Source: Sphingomonas japonica (lineage in GTDB: Bacteria > Pseudomonadota > Alphaproteobacteria > Sphingomonadales > Sphingomonadaceae). From it: a DNA stretch of 64,000 nt. Made by a program: the position numbers and the translations under genes. The stretch is from positions 682,001 to 746,000 of the forward strand of contig NZ_VDYR01000001.1 of the NCBI RefSeq assembly GCF_006346325.1, in the 5' to 3' direction. The notes beneath the pieces are model-generated. The model was not told where the DNA came from, ran no database searches, and was given only the letters and a program-made list of their open reading frames with translations. How positions within the stretch are numbered: position 1 is the first letter of the stretch; each line of letters opens with the position of its first letter. Of this stretch, positions 47,409 through 56,861 are shown piece by piece.

Positions 47409-48020
47409 ATGGCTTTCGAACTCCCGCCGCTGCCCTATGCCTATGACGCGCTGGAGCCGGTGATCGACAAGGAAACGATGACCTTCCATCACGACAAGCA
47501 TCACAAGGCCTATACCGACAAGCTCAACGAGGGCGTCGAGAAGGACGGGTTGCAGGGCAAGTCGATCGAGGACATCCTTGCCAACATCTCGAGCGCATCG
47601 CCGATGGTCCGCAACAATGGCGGCGGCTTCTGGAACCACGATTTCTTCTGGAAGACCATGGCACCGGAAGGCGGACGCGGCGAGATGTCGGCGGAACTCA
47701 AGGCGGCAGTCGATGAATTCGGTGGGCTCGACAAGCTCAAAGAAGAATTCAACACCAAGGGAGCCGGGCAGTTCGGCTCGGGCTGGGCATGGCTGATCGT
47801 CGATGATGCCGGCAAGCTCAAGGTCACATCGACCCCCAATCAGGACAATCCACTGATGGACGTCGCCGCCGACAAGGGCACGCCGCTGCTCGGCAATGAC
47901 GTTTGGGAGCACGCCTATTACCTGACCTATCGCAACGACCGGCCGGGTTATCTCAAGGCATGGTGGGACGTGGTGAACTGGGACATGGTGTCCAAGCGGT
48001 TCGCCAGCGCGGCCCGGTAA
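47409..48020 (+). CDS. sodB: Iron superoxide dismutase
   Basis: A 203-residue superoxide dismutase. Start ATG 47409 follows AGGAGATTTCCG. Metal ligands: His in 'TMTFHHDKHHKAYTDKLN', His in 'GGGFWNHDFFWKTM', and Asp/His in 'GNDVWEHAYYLTY'. The 'GSGWAWLIVD' and 'FNTKGAGQFGSGWAWL' segments are of the Fe/Mn type; the Gly/Ala pattern fits the iron enzyme. Cytoplasmic defence against superoxide. Converges with yciB, four bases apart. Confidence 0.95.
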   Translation: MAFELPPLPYAYDALEPVIDKETMTFHHDKHHKAYTDKLNEGVEKDGLQGKSIEDILANISSASPMVRNNGGGFWNHDFFWKTMAPEGGRGEMSAELKAAVDEFGGLDKLKEEFNTKGAGQFGSGWAWLIVDDAGKLKVTSTPNQDNPLMDVAADKGTPLLGNDVWEHAYYLTYRNDRPGYLKAWWDVVNWDMVSKRFASAAR

Positions 48021-48024
48021 CGCT

Positions 48025-48660
48025 TCACCCCTCCGGCGGCAGCGGCACGTCCTTGGCTTCGGCCTGAAGGCCGTGCCGCAGCAGCATCGGAATGTTGACC
48101 AGCGCAAACACCATCGTCAGCGGAATCGCGCCCCACAGCTTGAACCCCGCCCAGAAGGTGAGGTCGCTGTCGGGATTGGGCGCGGTGGTGCGCCACACCG
48201 CTTCGTTCACCACTGCCATGAACACGAAGAAGCAGGCCCAGTTGATCGTCAGCTTGCGCCAGCCGGCTTCGCTTAAGCCCGGATAGGCGGTTTCGAGCAA
48301 GGTCCGCAGCAGCGGCCTTCCCGTCGCTGCGCCGAAGCCGAGGATCGCGGCAAACATCGCGTAGACGACGGTCGGCTTCATCTTGATGAAGGTCGAATCG
48401 TGGAAATACAGCGTCAGGCTGCCGAACACGAGCACCAGCCCGCCCGACAGCCACAGCATCGGCGAAATCCCGCCTGCCTTCCATTTGGCCACCGCCATGG
48501 ACATGACGATCGCCACCATGAACCCCGCCGTCGCCGCGAGGATGCGTTCGATCGCCGATCCCGGCAGCAGCGTGTTGATCGCGAAGAACACTGCCAGCGG
48601 TCCGAAGTCGAGCGCCATGCGCAATCCGGGAGAGAGCGGCGGTTTGGCGTTTTGAGTCAT
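48025..48660 (-). CDS. yciB: Septation protein A / inner membrane YciB
   Basis: A 211-residue inner-membrane protein with about five hydrophobic helices ('ALDFGPLAVFFAINTLLPGS', 'LAATAGFMVAIVMSMAVAKW', 'MLWLSGGLVLVFGSLTLYFH', 'ACFFVFMAVVNEAVWRTTA'). Family strings include 'FHDSTFIKMKPTVVYAMFAA' and 'GWRKLTINWACFF'. It corresponds to YciB/IspA-type septation proteins that affect cell-envelope synthesis. Start ATG 48660 precedes 'TQNAKPPLSPGLRMALD'. Confidence 0.9.
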   Translation of the reverse strand: MTQNAKPPLSPGLRMALDFGPLAVFFAINTLLPGSAIERILAATAGFMVAIVMSMAVAKWKAGGISPMLWLSGGLVLVFGSLTLYFHDSTFIKMKPTVVYAMFAAILGFGAATGRPLLRTLLETAYPGLSEAGWRKLTINWACFFVFMAVVNEAVWRTTAPNPDSDLTFWAGFKLWGAIPLTMVFALVNIPMLLRHGLQAEAKDVPLPPEG

Positions 48661-48679
48661 AGCGACAGAAACATCCGTT

Positions 48680-48748
48680 GGTTTCGAGCGTAATCGAGAA
48701 ACCTGATTGCGTACCCTGCGTGAGCGCTTCTCGACTACGCTCGAAACC
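48680..48748. repeat. Long inverted repeat (REP-like palindrome) between ftsY and yciB
   Basis: Left arm GGTTTCGAGCGTAATCGAGAA (48680-48700) and right arm TTCTCGACTACGCTCGAAACC (48728-48748) are inverted copies with one difference in 21 bases, separated by 27 bases. The sequence core TCTCGACTACGCTCGAAAC is a very common repeated palindrome in sphingomonad genomes. It lies between the ftsY stop and the yciB start and could terminate ftsY transcription or protect mRNA ends. Confidence 0.8.
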
Positions 48749-48766
48749 ACCGGCACGATGCTAGCC

Positions 48767-49699
48767 TCATCGCACCAGTTCCTCGACCCCGGCGATGATC
48801 CGCGACACTTCGTTGGCATCGAAGCCGCGCAGGTCGTCGATCTTCTCGCCGACGCCGATCGCGTGGATCGGAAGACCGAATTGCTGGGCCGCGGCCACCA
48901 GCACGCCGCCGCGGGCAGTGCCGTCGAGCTTGGTCATCACCAGTCCGGTCACGCCCGCGACCTCCTTGAACACCTCGATCTGGTTGAGCGCATTCTGTCC
49001 GGTAGTGGCGTCGAGCACCAGCACTACGTCGTGCGGCGACTCGGGGTTGATGCGCCCCAGCACGCGGCGGATCTTGGACAGTTCGTCCATCAGCTCGCGC
49101 TTGTTCTGCAGCCGCCCTGCGGTATCGACGATCAGCACGTCGATGCCGGTCGCGGTCGCTTGCTTGACCGCCTCGAACACGATGCCGGCCGCGTCGCCGC
49201 CTTCCGCGCCCGACACGATCGGTACGCCGACGCGCTCCGCCCAGGTGCGCAGCTGGCCGATCGCGGCGGCGCGGAACGTATCACCCGCCGCCAGCATCAC
49301 GCCGTAATCCTGATCGACCAGCGTTTTCGCCAGCTTGGCGATCGTCGTCGTCTTGCCCGATCCGTTGACGCCGATCACCAGGATCACCTGCGGACGCGGA
49401 AACGCCTCGACGACCAGTGGCCGGGCGACGGGCTCGAGCACCCTCTCGATCTCCTCGGCGACGACCAGCCGGATACCGAGTTCCTCCAAGTTGCGCTCAT
49501 ATGCACCCTCGGCGAGCCGCGCGCGGACGCGGCCGGCGGTCTGCGGGCCAAGATCGGAAGCGATCAGCGCTTCTTCGATATCGTCGAGCACCGCGTCGTC
49601 GAGCCGCGCCGCCGACAGGCCGGCGAGGTTGCCCATCAGCCGATCCGACGTCTTGCGGAATCCACCGAGCAGGCGGTCGTGCCACGAAGGAGCGGTCAT
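48767..49699 (-). CDS. ftsY: Signal recognition particle receptor FtsY
   Basis: A 310-residue SRP receptor GTPase with the NG domain: N-domain helices ('LDDIEEALIASDLGPQTAGR'), G1 'VILVIGVNGSGKTTTIAKLA', G3 'VLIVDTAGRLQNKRELMDEL', the 'LVLDATTGQNALNQ' element and 'VMTKLDGTARGGVLVAAAQQ'. There is no acidic A domain, as is usual in alphaproteobacteria. It docks SRP-ribosome complexes at the membrane; ffh lies in this window too, at 53365. Its start overlaps the mtaB stop by four bases (ATGA). Confidence 0.95.
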   Translation of the reverse strand: MTAPSWHDRLLGGFRKTSDRLMGNLAGLSAARLDDAVLDDIEEALIASDLGPQTAGRVRARLAEGAYERNLEELGIRLVVAEEIERVLEPVARPLVVEAFPRPQVILVIGVNGSGKTTTIAKLAKTLVDQDYGVMLAAGDTFRAAAIGQLRTWAERVGVPIVSGAEGGDAAGIVFEAVKQATATGIDVLIVDTAGRLQNKRELMDELSKIRRVLGRINPESPHDVVLVLDATTGQNALNQIEVFKEVAGVTGLVMTKLDGTARGGVLVAAAQQFGLPIHAIGVGEKIDDLRGFDANEVSRIIAGVEELVR

Positions 49700-50925
49700 G
49701 CGGGGGTTCCGATCAAATTGCTTCCGTCACGCGCCGCTACGTCAACTGCGACGATTTCGCCTGCGCGCGCCGGTCTTGTCATCCGGACCTTGGCAAAGCT
49801 GGCGGCGTATCCCTCGCGTCCCGAACGCTCGACCAGTACCTGCTGCCGGGTTCCGACTTGCTCGGCAAGCCAGCGGTGCTGCCGCTGCCTAGCACGCTCC
49901 CGCAGCGCGGCGGCACGCGCCTTGGCGACCGTTGGATCGACTTGCGGCATCCGGGCGGCAGGCGTTCCGGCGCGGGGCGAGAAGGGGAAGATATGCGCAT
50001 GAACGATGTCGCAATCGTCGATCAACGCCAGGCTGCGCGCAGCCATCGCCTCATCCTCGGTGGGAAAGCCCGCGATCAGGTCGGCGCCGATGGCGATCTC
50101 GGGGCGCGCCGCCTTGAGCCGCGCGACCATCGCCACTGCCGATGCCCGGGTGTGACGGCGCTTCATCCGCTTAAGAATCATGTTGTCGCCCGCCTGCAGC
50201 GACAGGTGGACGTGCGGCATGACGCGTGGCTCCTGTGTCAGCAATGCGAATAGCCGCCCGTCGATCTCCTCCACGTCGAGTGACGACAGCCGCAACCGTT
50301 CGAGACCCGGCACCATCCGCAGGATCCGTTCGACCAGCATGCCGAGCGTGGGAATACCGGGAAGGTCGCTGCCGTAACTGGTCAGATCGACCCCGGTCAG
50401 CACGATCTCGCGATGCCCGGCGTCAACGAGCGCGGCAATCCGCTCGACCAGCGCCCCTGCGGGGACCGACCGGCTGTTGCCGCGTCCGAACGGGATCGCG
50501 CAATAGGTGCAGCGATGGTCGCAGCCGGTCTGGACCTCGACGAAGGCGCGTGCGTGGTTCGAGAAGCTCGCGGCGAGATGCGGTGCCGTGTCGGCAAGCG
50601 CAAGGATGTCGCGCACCACCACCGGTCTGGCCGAATTCCACGCGGCCGGCGACAATTTGTCCGAATTGCCGATCACGCGATCGACCTCGGGCATCGCCGT
50701 GAAAGCCGCCGGGTCGATCTGCGCTGCACAGCCGGTGACGACCAGCTGCGCCGAGGGCCGATTGCGGCGTGCCCGGCGGATCGCCTGTCGCGTCTGGCGC
50801 ACCGCTTCGTTGGTGACGGCGCAGCTGTTGACGACGACAATATCGCGATCGCCGACGATGGCGCGGACCGTTTCGCTTTCAGCGATGTTGAGACGGCAGC
50901 CCAGCGTGATGATATCGGCGGTCAT
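49696..50925 (-). CDS. mtaB: tRNA (t6A37) methylthiotransferase MtaB
   Basis: A 409-residue radical-SAM methylthiotransferase making ms2t6A at position 37 of ANN-decoding tRNAs. N-terminal cluster Cys in 'IITLGCRLNIAESETVRAIV', 'VVNSCAVTNEAV' and 'LVVTGCAAQ'; radical-SAM motif 'VQTGCDHRCTYCAIPFGRGN'; C-terminal TRAM-like region with 'TRQQVLVERSGREGYAASFA'. The wording 'LGCRLN' and 'CAVTN' distinguishes it from RimO and MiaB. Start GTG/ATG at 50925; it forms a two-gene operon with ftsY. Confidence 0.93.
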   Translation of the reverse strand: MTADIITLGCRLNIAESETVRAIVGDRDIVVVNSCAVTNEAVRQTRQAIRRARRNRPSAQLVVTGCAAQIDPAAFTAMPEVDRVIGNSDKLSPAAWNSARPVVVRDILALADTAPHLAASFSNHARAFVEVQTGCDHRCTYCAIPFGRGNSRSVPAGALVERIAALVDAGHREIVLTGVDLTSYGSDLPGIPTLGMLVERILRMVPGLERLRLSSLDVEEIDGRLFALLTQEPRVMPHVHLSLQAGDNMILKRMKRRHTRASAVAMVARLKAARPEIAIGADLIAGFPTEDEAMAARSLALIDDCDIVHAHIFPFSPRAGTPAARMPQVDPTVAKARAAALRERARQRQHRWLAEQVGTRQQVLVERSGREGYAASFAKVRMTRPARAGEIVAVDVAARDGSNLIGTPA

Positions 50926-50952
50926 CGCTGGACGGCTGAAGGGGTTGAAACC

Positions 50953-51531
50953 ATGCGCGACGATCTAGGGACAGGCGACGGCGAAGTCCACGCACAGGCG
51001 CGCGCCGTGCTCGCCTTCTGGTTCGACGAGATCGACAAAGAGCAGCGCTTCGCCAAGGACGACGCGGTCGATACCGTCATCGCGCAGCGCTTCGGCGGCT
51101 TGCGCGATCGCGTGCTGGCGACCCGGGCAGAGGGTTGGCGCGACGATCCGGAGACGTTGATGGCGGCGATCGTCCTGCTCGACCAGTTCTCCCGCAACCT
51201 GTGCCGCGGCAAGGCGGCGGCGTTCGACGCCGATCCGCTGGCGCGCGAGCTGACCCGGATCGCGCTGGACCGCGGCTGGCATGCGGCCATGCCTGCGCTC
51301 TGGCGGCAATTCGCCTATATGCCGCTGATGCATGCCGAGGACCCGGGGCTGCAGGCTGAATCCGTCGCGTTGTTCGAAGCGCTGGGCGATGCGGAGGCGC
51401 TGACCTTCGCGCGCGACCATGCTGCGGTTATTGCAAGGTTTGGCCGCTTTCCCAGCCGCAATGCGGCGTTGGGGCGCATCTCGACACCGGCGGAAAGGGA
51501 GTATCTCAGCCGGCCCGGCGCTGGCTGGTGA
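50953..51531 (+). CDS. DUF924 family protein
   Basis: A 192-residue helical protein of the DUF924 family: 'AQARAVLAFWFDEIDKEQRF', 'DPETLMAAIVLLDQFSRNLC' and 'WRQFAYMPLMHAEDPGLQAE', with 'RFGRFPSRNAALGR' near the end. The family is widespread and TPR-like in fold but has no known activity. It is divergent from mtaB (27 bases between starts) and its 3' end overlaps the end of the GGDEF-EAL gene on the other strand by 26 bases. Confidence 0.85.
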   Translation: MRDDLGTGDGEVHAQARAVLAFWFDEIDKEQRFAKDDAVDTVIAQRFGGLRDRVLATRAEGWRDDPETLMAAIVLLDQFSRNLCRGKAAAFDADPLARELTRIALDRGWHAAMPALWRQFAYMPLMHAEDPGLQAESVALFEALGDAEALTFARDHAAVIARFGRFPSRNAALGRISTPAEREYLSRPGAGW

Positions 51532-53146
51532 CTTCGGCGGTGCTGTCGGGCTCGGGCGCGGCAGTGCGCAGCATACCGCGTTCGGCGAGCAGCCGGCGCA
51601 CGGCCGTCGTCGACAGGGGACGGCCGTAAAGCCAGCCCTGGCCCTTGGCACAGCCCAGCAGCTTGAGCCGTTCCTCGATCGCCTGGTCCTCGATCCCCTC
51701 GGCGGTGACCGGCAGGTTCAGGCTTTCGCCGAGCCGCGCGATCGCATTGACGATCGCGGCCGAATCGGCGCTTTCGTTGATCGAGGTGACGAAGCTCTTG
51801 TCGATCTTGATGCGATCGAAGGGCAGTGCTCGCAAATGTGCGAGCGACGAATAGCCGGTGCCGAAATCGTCGAGCGCGATGCGAACCCCCTGGTTCTTGA
51901 GGCTGCCGACGATCGACTGGGCGAGCGCGAGATTGTCGAACAGCGAGCTTTCGGTGATCTCGACCTCGAGGCGGCTCGACGGGAAGCCGGTTTCGACCAG
52001 CACCTTGATGATCTTCTGTGCAAGCCAGGCGTCGCGCAACTGCCACGGTGAGATGTTGACCGAGATGGTGAGCGAAGGATCCCAGTCGCGCGCGACCAGG
52101 CAGGCCTGGCGCATCACCGACATCGACAGCTCGGCAATTAGCCCGGTCTCTTCCGCGATCGGGATGAATCGCTCGGGCGAGATCAGCCCGCGCACCGGAT
52201 GCTCCCAGCGCGCCAACACCTCGAACCCGTTGAGGTCACCGGTGGCAAGATCGATCTGCTGCTCGAAATAGGGCACGATCTCCTGTCGCGGAATCGCCAC
52301 GCGCAGCCCGCTTTCGAGTTCGTTGCGTGCCTTGAGTTCACGCTCCATCGACTGGTCGAACCACTGATAGCGATTGCGACCCGATTTCTTGGCCGCATAC
52401 ATGGCGATGTCGGCCGACCGCATCAGCGCGTCCATGTTCGGACAATCGAAGTCGGAACGGGCGATGCCGACCGACGCGCTGACGTGGAGCGCCAGCCCCT
52501 CCGCCTCGAACGGTTGCGCCATGCGGCTGACCAGCCGCTCGGCGATGCGCTCGATGGTCTCGGGGGCCTGCGGATCGAACAGGAAGGCGCAGGCGAATTC
52601 ATCGCCGCCCAGCCGCGCCATGATGCCGCCCTGGGGTATCAATCCCGCGATCTCGGCGGCAACGGTGCGCAGCAGCGCGTCGCCGACGGCGTGGCCGTGC
52701 ATGTCGTTGACCGTCTTGAAATGGTCGAGGTCGAGCATGACCAGCGCCATCGCCTTGTGGCGGCGATCGGCGCGCACGAACATCGCACCGCCCTCTTCGG
52801 CAATGCTGCGGCGATTGAGAAAGCCGGTAAGCGGATCGCGCGACGCCAGCGTCTGCGCCCGCTCCTCGGCAGCGGTGCGGGTGGCGACTTCGACCGCCAG
52901 CGCGCTGTGCCGCCGCCAGCCGAACAGGATCAACGCGACATTCAGCAGCATCGCGATGACCAGCGTTCGATCCGCCGGGGCGCCGCCATTGACGTAGTAA
53001 TCGACCGTCCTCGACAGGACCGAACTTCCGGTTCCGACGAACAGCAGGATTGCCGCGATGCTGATCGCGCCGGTGACGATATCGGACCGACCCGCGCTGT
53101 TGCGCAGCGTCGGCTGTGTCTCGATTTCCATCCGCATACGGCCCAT
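51506..53146 (-). CDS. GGDEF-EAL membrane protein, c-di-GMP signalling
   Basis: A 546-residue protein with two N-terminal transmembrane helices ('VTGAISIAAILLFVGTGSSV', 'TLVIAMLLNVALILFGWRR'), a GGDEF domain with an intact 'ARLGGDEFACAF' and an EAL domain with 'FEVLARWEHPVRGLI' in the EAL position, 'VNISPWQLRD', 'LEVEITESSLFD', 'IALDDFGTGYSSLAHLR', 'IKIDKSFV' and 'VTAEGIED'. Most catalytic positions of both cyclase and phosphodiesterase are present, so it may do either or act as a dual enzyme. The start at 53146 gives 'GRMRMEIETQ'; alternatives at 53137 and 53131 exist. It stands alone on the minus strand. Confidence 0.9.
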   Translation of the reverse strand: MGRMRMEIETQPTLRNSAGRSDIVTGAISIAAILLFVGTGSSVLSRTVDYYVNGGAPADRTLVIAMLLNVALILFGWRRHSALAVEVATRTAAEERAQTLASRDPLTGFLNRRSIAEEGGAMFVRADRRHKAMALVMLDLDHFKTVNDMHGHAVGDALLRTVAAEIAGLIPQGGIMARLGGDEFACAFLFDPQAPETIERIAERLVSRMAQPFEAEGLALHVSASVGIARSDFDCPNMDALMRSADIAMYAAKKSGRNRYQWFDQSMERELKARNELESGLRVAIPRQEIVPYFEQQIDLATGDLNGFEVLARWEHPVRGLISPERFIPIAEETGLIAELSMSVMRQACLVARDWDPSLTISVNISPWQLRDAWLAQKIIKVLVETGFPSSRLEVEITESSLFDNLALAQSIVGSLKNQGVRIALDDFGTGYSSLAHLRALPFDRIKIDKSFVTSINESADSAAIVNAIARLGESLNLPVTAEGIEDQAIEERLKLLGCAKGQGWLYGRPLSTTAVRRLLAERGMLRTAAPEPDSTAEVTSQRRAG

Positions 53147-53364
53147 CCCCGTCCCTATCGACCGGGCATCTTCGCAGCACGGGGTATAGAAGCGGTTAAG
53201 GCGCCCGGCTTGCCAAACCGGATCGACCGGGCTAGGGAGCGCGCCTGTTCCGCATGAACGCAGGAACGCCGTCCACTTTCTTCCGGGACGGTACACGCTG
53301 GCCGACGAGGTTTCGTCCGCCGGCGTTTTGTGCGTTTCTGGGGCGGAACGATGAGGAGTCGGTG

Positions 53365-54852
53365 ATGTTCGAAAGTCTGAGCGATCGGTTGGGAGGCGTG
53401 TTCGATCGCCTGCGCGGCCGCGGCGCGCTGACCGAAGCCGACGTCCGCACCGCGATGCGCGAAGTTCGCATCGCGCTGCTCGAGGCCGACGTCGCCTTGC
53501 CGGTTGCGCGCGAATTCGTCGATCGCATCACCGAACAGGCGGTGGGTGCGCAGGTGCTGCGCTCGATCACGCCGGGGCAGCAGGTCGTCAAGATCGTCCA
53601 TGACGGACTGGTCGAGATGCTCGGCAGCGACACCAGCGAGCTCGACATCGACGTCACTCCGCCCGCGGTGGTCATGCTGGTCGGCCTGCAGGGGTCGGGC
53701 AAGACCACCACCACGGCGAAGCTGGCCAAGCTGCTGGCGGGCAAGCAGCGCAAGAAGGTGCTGATGGCGTCGCTCGACGTCAATCGTCCGGCGGCGCAGG
53801 AACAGCTGGCGGTACTCGGTACCCAGATCGACGTCGCGACGCTGCCGATCGTGCAGGGTCAGCAGCCCGTCGACATCGCCCGACGCGCGCTGCAATCGGC
53901 GAAGCTGCAGGGCTATGACGTCGTCATGCTCGACACCGCCGGTCGGTTGCACGTCGATCAGGCGCTGATGGACGAGATGAAGGCGGTTGCCGACATCGCC
54001 ACCCCCAACGAGATCCTTCTCGTAGTCGACTCGCTGACCGGGCAGGACGCGGTCATCGTCGCGCGTAACTTTACCGATCAGGTGCCGCTGACCGGCGTGA
54101 TTCTGACGCGCATGGACGGCGATGCGCGCGGCGGCGCGGCGCTGTCGATGCGCGCGGTCACCGGCAAGCCAATCAAGTTCGCGGGCATGGGCGAGAAGCT
54201 CGACGCGCTCGAGCCGTTTCATCCCAAGCGTGTTGCTGGCCGCATTCTCGGCATGGGCGATGTCGTCTCGCTGGTCGAACGCGCTGCGGAATCGATCCAG
54301 GTCGAGGACGCCGAGAAGATGGCGTCGCGGCTCGCCAAGGGGCAGTTCGACATGAACGACCTGCGCCAGCAACTCGCCCAGATGAGCAAGATGGGCGGGC
54401 TGGGCGCGCTAGCCGGCATGATGCCGGGGATGAAGAAGGCGCAGGCGGCGATGGCGCAAAGCGGCGTCGACGACCGGATCCTGATCCGCATGGATGCGAT
54501 CATCGGATCGATGACGCTCAAGGAGCGCCTCAAGCCCGAACTGCTCAACGCCAAGCGCAAGATCCGCGTTGCCAAGGGTAGCGGCGTCACCGTCCAGGAC
54601 GTCAACAAGCTGCTCAAGATGCATCAGGAGATGCAGTCCGCGATGAAGAAGCTCAAGAAGATGGGCGGGCTCAAGGGGATGATGGCGATGCTCGGCAAGG
54701 GCGGGGCGGGCGGCGGCATGGGCGGCGTCGGCAATGCGCTGGGCGGCCCGGCCATGGGCGATTTCATGAATCAGGCGGGCGGCGGCCTGCCAGGACTGGG
54801 CGGAGGCAAGGGCCTGCCGCCGGGGTTCGAAAATCTGGTCAAGAAAAAGTAA
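53365..54852 (+). CDS. ffh: Signal recognition particle protein Ffh
   Basis: A 495-residue SRP GTPase. NG domain with 'MLVGLQGSGKTTTTAKLAKL' (G1), 'DVVMLDTAGRLHVDQALMDE' (G3), 'LLVVDSLTGQDAVIVARNFT' and 'GVILTRMDGDARGGAALSMR'. Methionine-rich M domain from about residue 320 binds 4.5S RNA and signal sequences ('DDRILIRMDAIIGSMTLKER', 'QEMQSAMKKLKKMGGLKGMM'). The Gly/Met-rich C-terminus is long. Start ATG 53365 after GAGGAGTCGGTG. First gene of the ffh-rpsP-rimM-trmD-rplS cluster. Confidence 0.96.
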   Translation: MFESLSDRLGGVFDRLRGRGALTEADVRTAMREVRIALLEADVALPVAREFVDRITEQAVGAQVLRSITPGQQVVKIVHDGLVEMLGSDTSELDIDVTPPAVVMLVGLQGSGKTTTTAKLAKLLAGKQRKKVLMASLDVNRPAAQEQLAVLGTQIDVATLPIVQGQQPVDIARRALQSAKLQGYDVVMLDTAGRLHVDQALMDEMKAVADIATPNEILLVVDSLTGQDAVIVARNFTDQVPLTGVILTRMDGDARGGAALSMRAVTGKPIKFAGMGEKLDALEPFHPKRVAGRILGMGDVVSLVERAAESIQVEDAEKMASRLAKGQFDMNDLRQQLAQMSKMGGLGALAGMMPGMKKAQAAMAQSGVDDRILIRMDAIIGSMTLKERLKPELLNAKRKIRVAKGSGVTVQDVNKLLKMHQEMQSAMKKLKKMGGLKGMMAMLGKGGAGGGMGGVGNALGGPAMGDFMNQAGGGLPGLGGGKGLPPGFENLVKKK

Positions 54853-54888
54853 CAACCTGTTCAACTATAAACCGAAAGAAGGAATATC

Positions 54889-55437
54889 ATGGCACTCAGC
54901 ATGCGTCTGTCGCGTGGCGGCTCGAAGAAGCGTCCCTATTACCGCATCGTGATCGCCGACGCGCGCGCGCCGCGCGACGGCAAGTTCATCGAGAAGATCG
55001 GGACGTACAACCCGCTGCTCGCCAAGGAGTCCGAGGACCGCATCAAGCTCGACGGAGAGCGTGCGAGCCACTGGCTCAAGATGGGTGCGCAGCCGACCGA
55101 TCGCGTCGCGCGCTTCCTTGACGCAGCTGGCCTGCGCGAGCGCGCCGCGCGCAGCAACCCCAACAAGGGCAAGCCCGGCGAGAAGGCGACCGAGCGCGCC
55201 GAGGAACGCGCCGAAAAGGCCAAGGCAGCTGAGGATGCCCGCGCCGAGGCCGAGGAAGCCGCCAAGGCCAAGCCTATCGAGGAAGCGCCTGTTGAGGAAG
55301 CTGCGGCTGACGAAGCGGCTCCGGCCGAGGAAGCATCGACCGAGGAGGCCGCTCCCGCCGAGGAAGCTGGCGCCGACACGGCGACCGACGACGTCACCAA
55401 TGACGGCGAAAGCGCCAAGGCCCCGGCCGAAGGCTGA
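54889..55437 (+). CDS. rpsP: Ribosomal protein bS16 with long acidic tail
   Basis: A 182-residue bS16 whose first ~85 residues are the normal ribosomal protein ('[20 protein letters not shown]', '[20 protein letters not shown]', '[20 protein letters not shown]'). The remaining ~95 residues are Ala/Glu/Lys-rich and disordered-looking, with many 'EEA' units; such tails are common in alphaproteobacterial bS16. A strong ribosome-binding site (GAAAGAAGGAATATC) precedes the start. Its stop overlaps the rimM start (TGATG). Confidence 0.94.
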   Translation: MALSMRLSRGGSKKRPYYRIVIADARAPRDGKFIEKIGTYNPLLAKESEDRIKLDGERASHWLKMGAQPTDRVARFLDAAGLRERAARSNPNKGKPGEKATERAEERAEKAKAAEDARAEAEEAAKAKPIEEAPVEEAAADEAAPAEEASTEEAAPAEEAGADTATDDVTNDGESAKAPAEG

Positions 55438-55916
55438 TGCAGGCGGACAAGCCCGTTACGCTGGCCGTCGTGATCGGCGCGCACGGCGTGACGGGCGAGG
55501 TGCGGCTCAAGGTCTTCGCCGAGGACCTTGCGCCGCACCGCATCTTCAATGACGGGGAGCTGACGCTCAAGTCGCTGCGTCCGGGCAGCAATGGTGTGAT
55601 CGCCCGGATCGAGGAAATCACCGATCGCAACGCCGCCGAGGCGCTGCGCGGCACCCAGCTTACCGTTCCGCGTTCGGCGCTCCCCGAACTTGCGGAAGGC
55701 GAATATTATCATGTCGACCTGATCGGTCTCGCCGCGGTATCGACCGACGGCGCCGAGCTCGGCACGGTCGTCGCGATCGACGATTTCGGCGCGGGCGACG
55801 TCATCGAGATCGAGAAACCCGGCGGCAAGCGCTTCATGGTGCCGATGCGCGCCGACGCGGTGCCCGAGTGGGACGACAGTCAACTGGTCGTCGCGGCGGA
55901 TTTCGTCGAGGATTAG
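55437..55916 (+). CDS. rimM: Ribosome maturation factor RimM
   Basis: A 159-residue RimM: '[20 protein letters not shown]' (RimM N-terminal beta barrel), '[20 protein letters not shown]' and the PRC-barrel '[20 protein letters not shown]' followed by '[20 protein letters not shown]'. It binds S19 and helps mature the 30S head. Translation is coupled to rpsP. Its 3' end overlaps the opposite-strand oxidoreductase by four bases. Confidence 0.95.
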   Translation: MQADKPVTLAVVIGAHGVTGEVRLKVFAEDLAPHRIFNDGELTLKSLRPGSNGVIARIEEITDRNAAEALRGTQLTVPRSALPELAEGEYYHVDLIGLAAVSTDGAELGTVVAIDDFGAGDVIEIEKPGGKRFMVPMRADAVPEWDDSQLVVAADFVED

Positions 55917-56821
55917 CGGCGCAGGGGCCTGATCTCGCTCAGTGCATTGCGGATCGTCGTCGCCGCGACGCCTGCCTGCCCCATCGCGTTGGAAATCTGG
56001 TCGAGCCCCTTGACCACGTCGCCCGCGGCGAACAGCCCGGGGATCGAGGTGCGCTGGTGCGCATCGACTTCGAGGCAGCCGTCCTCTGTCGCCTTCGCCC
56101 CCGCCGCGATCGCCAGCCGTGAGCGGATGGTGGAGCCGAGCGCGGGATAGACGCTGTCGAACTCCATCGGGCCGTCCGCGGTTTCGACGCACAGGCGATC
56201 GCCGCGGATTGCGTAGCTTCCGCAGGGGCCATCGGTACGGACGATCCCGGCAGCGTCGAGGTCGGCCAGACATTCGCTAGCCAAATCGTGTGCGCTGTCG
56301 GGGGATATCAGCGTAAGGTCACGGGTGAAGCCGCGCAGGAACAGCGCCTCCCTGGTGCCATGATCGCTGGTGCCGATCACTGCCACGCGCGTGTCGGTCA
56401 CCTCATATCCGTCGCAGATCGGGCAATAGCGGAGCAGTCCGCGTCGCAATGCTTCGTCGTGCATTTCGTCGTCCATGCCCTTCGGCCGCAGGTTGACGAC
56501 GCCGGTGGCGAGCAGGACGGTGCGGGCAGGGTATTCGCGGTCGCCGACGCAGACGACGAAACCCTCGTCGCGCGGCACGATCGCGGTCACCTCCGCTGCT
56601 TCGCGCACCGCGCCGAACTCGCGCGCCTGGGTCAGCATTCGCGCCAGCAGGTCGGTGCCGACGATGCCACCCGGATACCCGGCGTGGTTATGCGTCCGGG
56701 GGATCAGCGCCGCCCGGCTCGATCCGCTGTCGAACAGCCGGATCGATAGGTGAAACCGTGCCAGATAGATGGCGGCCGTGAGTCCGGCGGGTCCGGCGCC
56801 GATAATGATGCAATCGTCCAT
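55913..56821 (-). CDS. NAD(P)/FAD-dependent disulfide oxidoreductase, thioredoxin-reductase-like
   Basis: A 302-residue flavoprotein similar to thioredoxin reductase: FAD-binding '[20 protein letters not shown]', redox-type '[11 protein letters not shown]' (CxxC), NAD(P)-binding '[20 protein letters not shown]', and C-terminal FAD contact '[20 protein letters not shown]'. Its size and CPICDGYE wording resemble the small oxidoreductases not always tied to thioredoxin. Start ATG 56821 precedes '[12 protein letters not shown]'. It sits on the opposite strand between rimM and trmD, breaking the usual operon. Confidence 0.9.
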   Translation of the reverse strand: MDDCIIIGAGPAGLTAAIYLARFHLSIRLFDSGSSRAALIPRTHNHAGYPGGIVGTDLLARMLTQAREFGAVREAAEVTAIVPRDEGFVVCVGDREYPARTVLLATGVVNLRPKGMDDEMHDEALRRGLLRYCPICDGYEVTDTRVAVIGTSDHGTREALFLRGFTRDLTLISPDSAHDLASECLADLDAAGIVRTDGPCGSYAIRGDRLCVETADGPMEFDSVYPALGSTIRSRLAIAAGAKATEDGCLEVDAHQRTSIPGLFAAGDVVKGLDQISNAMGQAGVAATTIRNALSEIRPLRR

Positions 56822-56861
56822 GGCCTTGCCTGTAACCCGTGTCACGACGCATGGGAACGCG

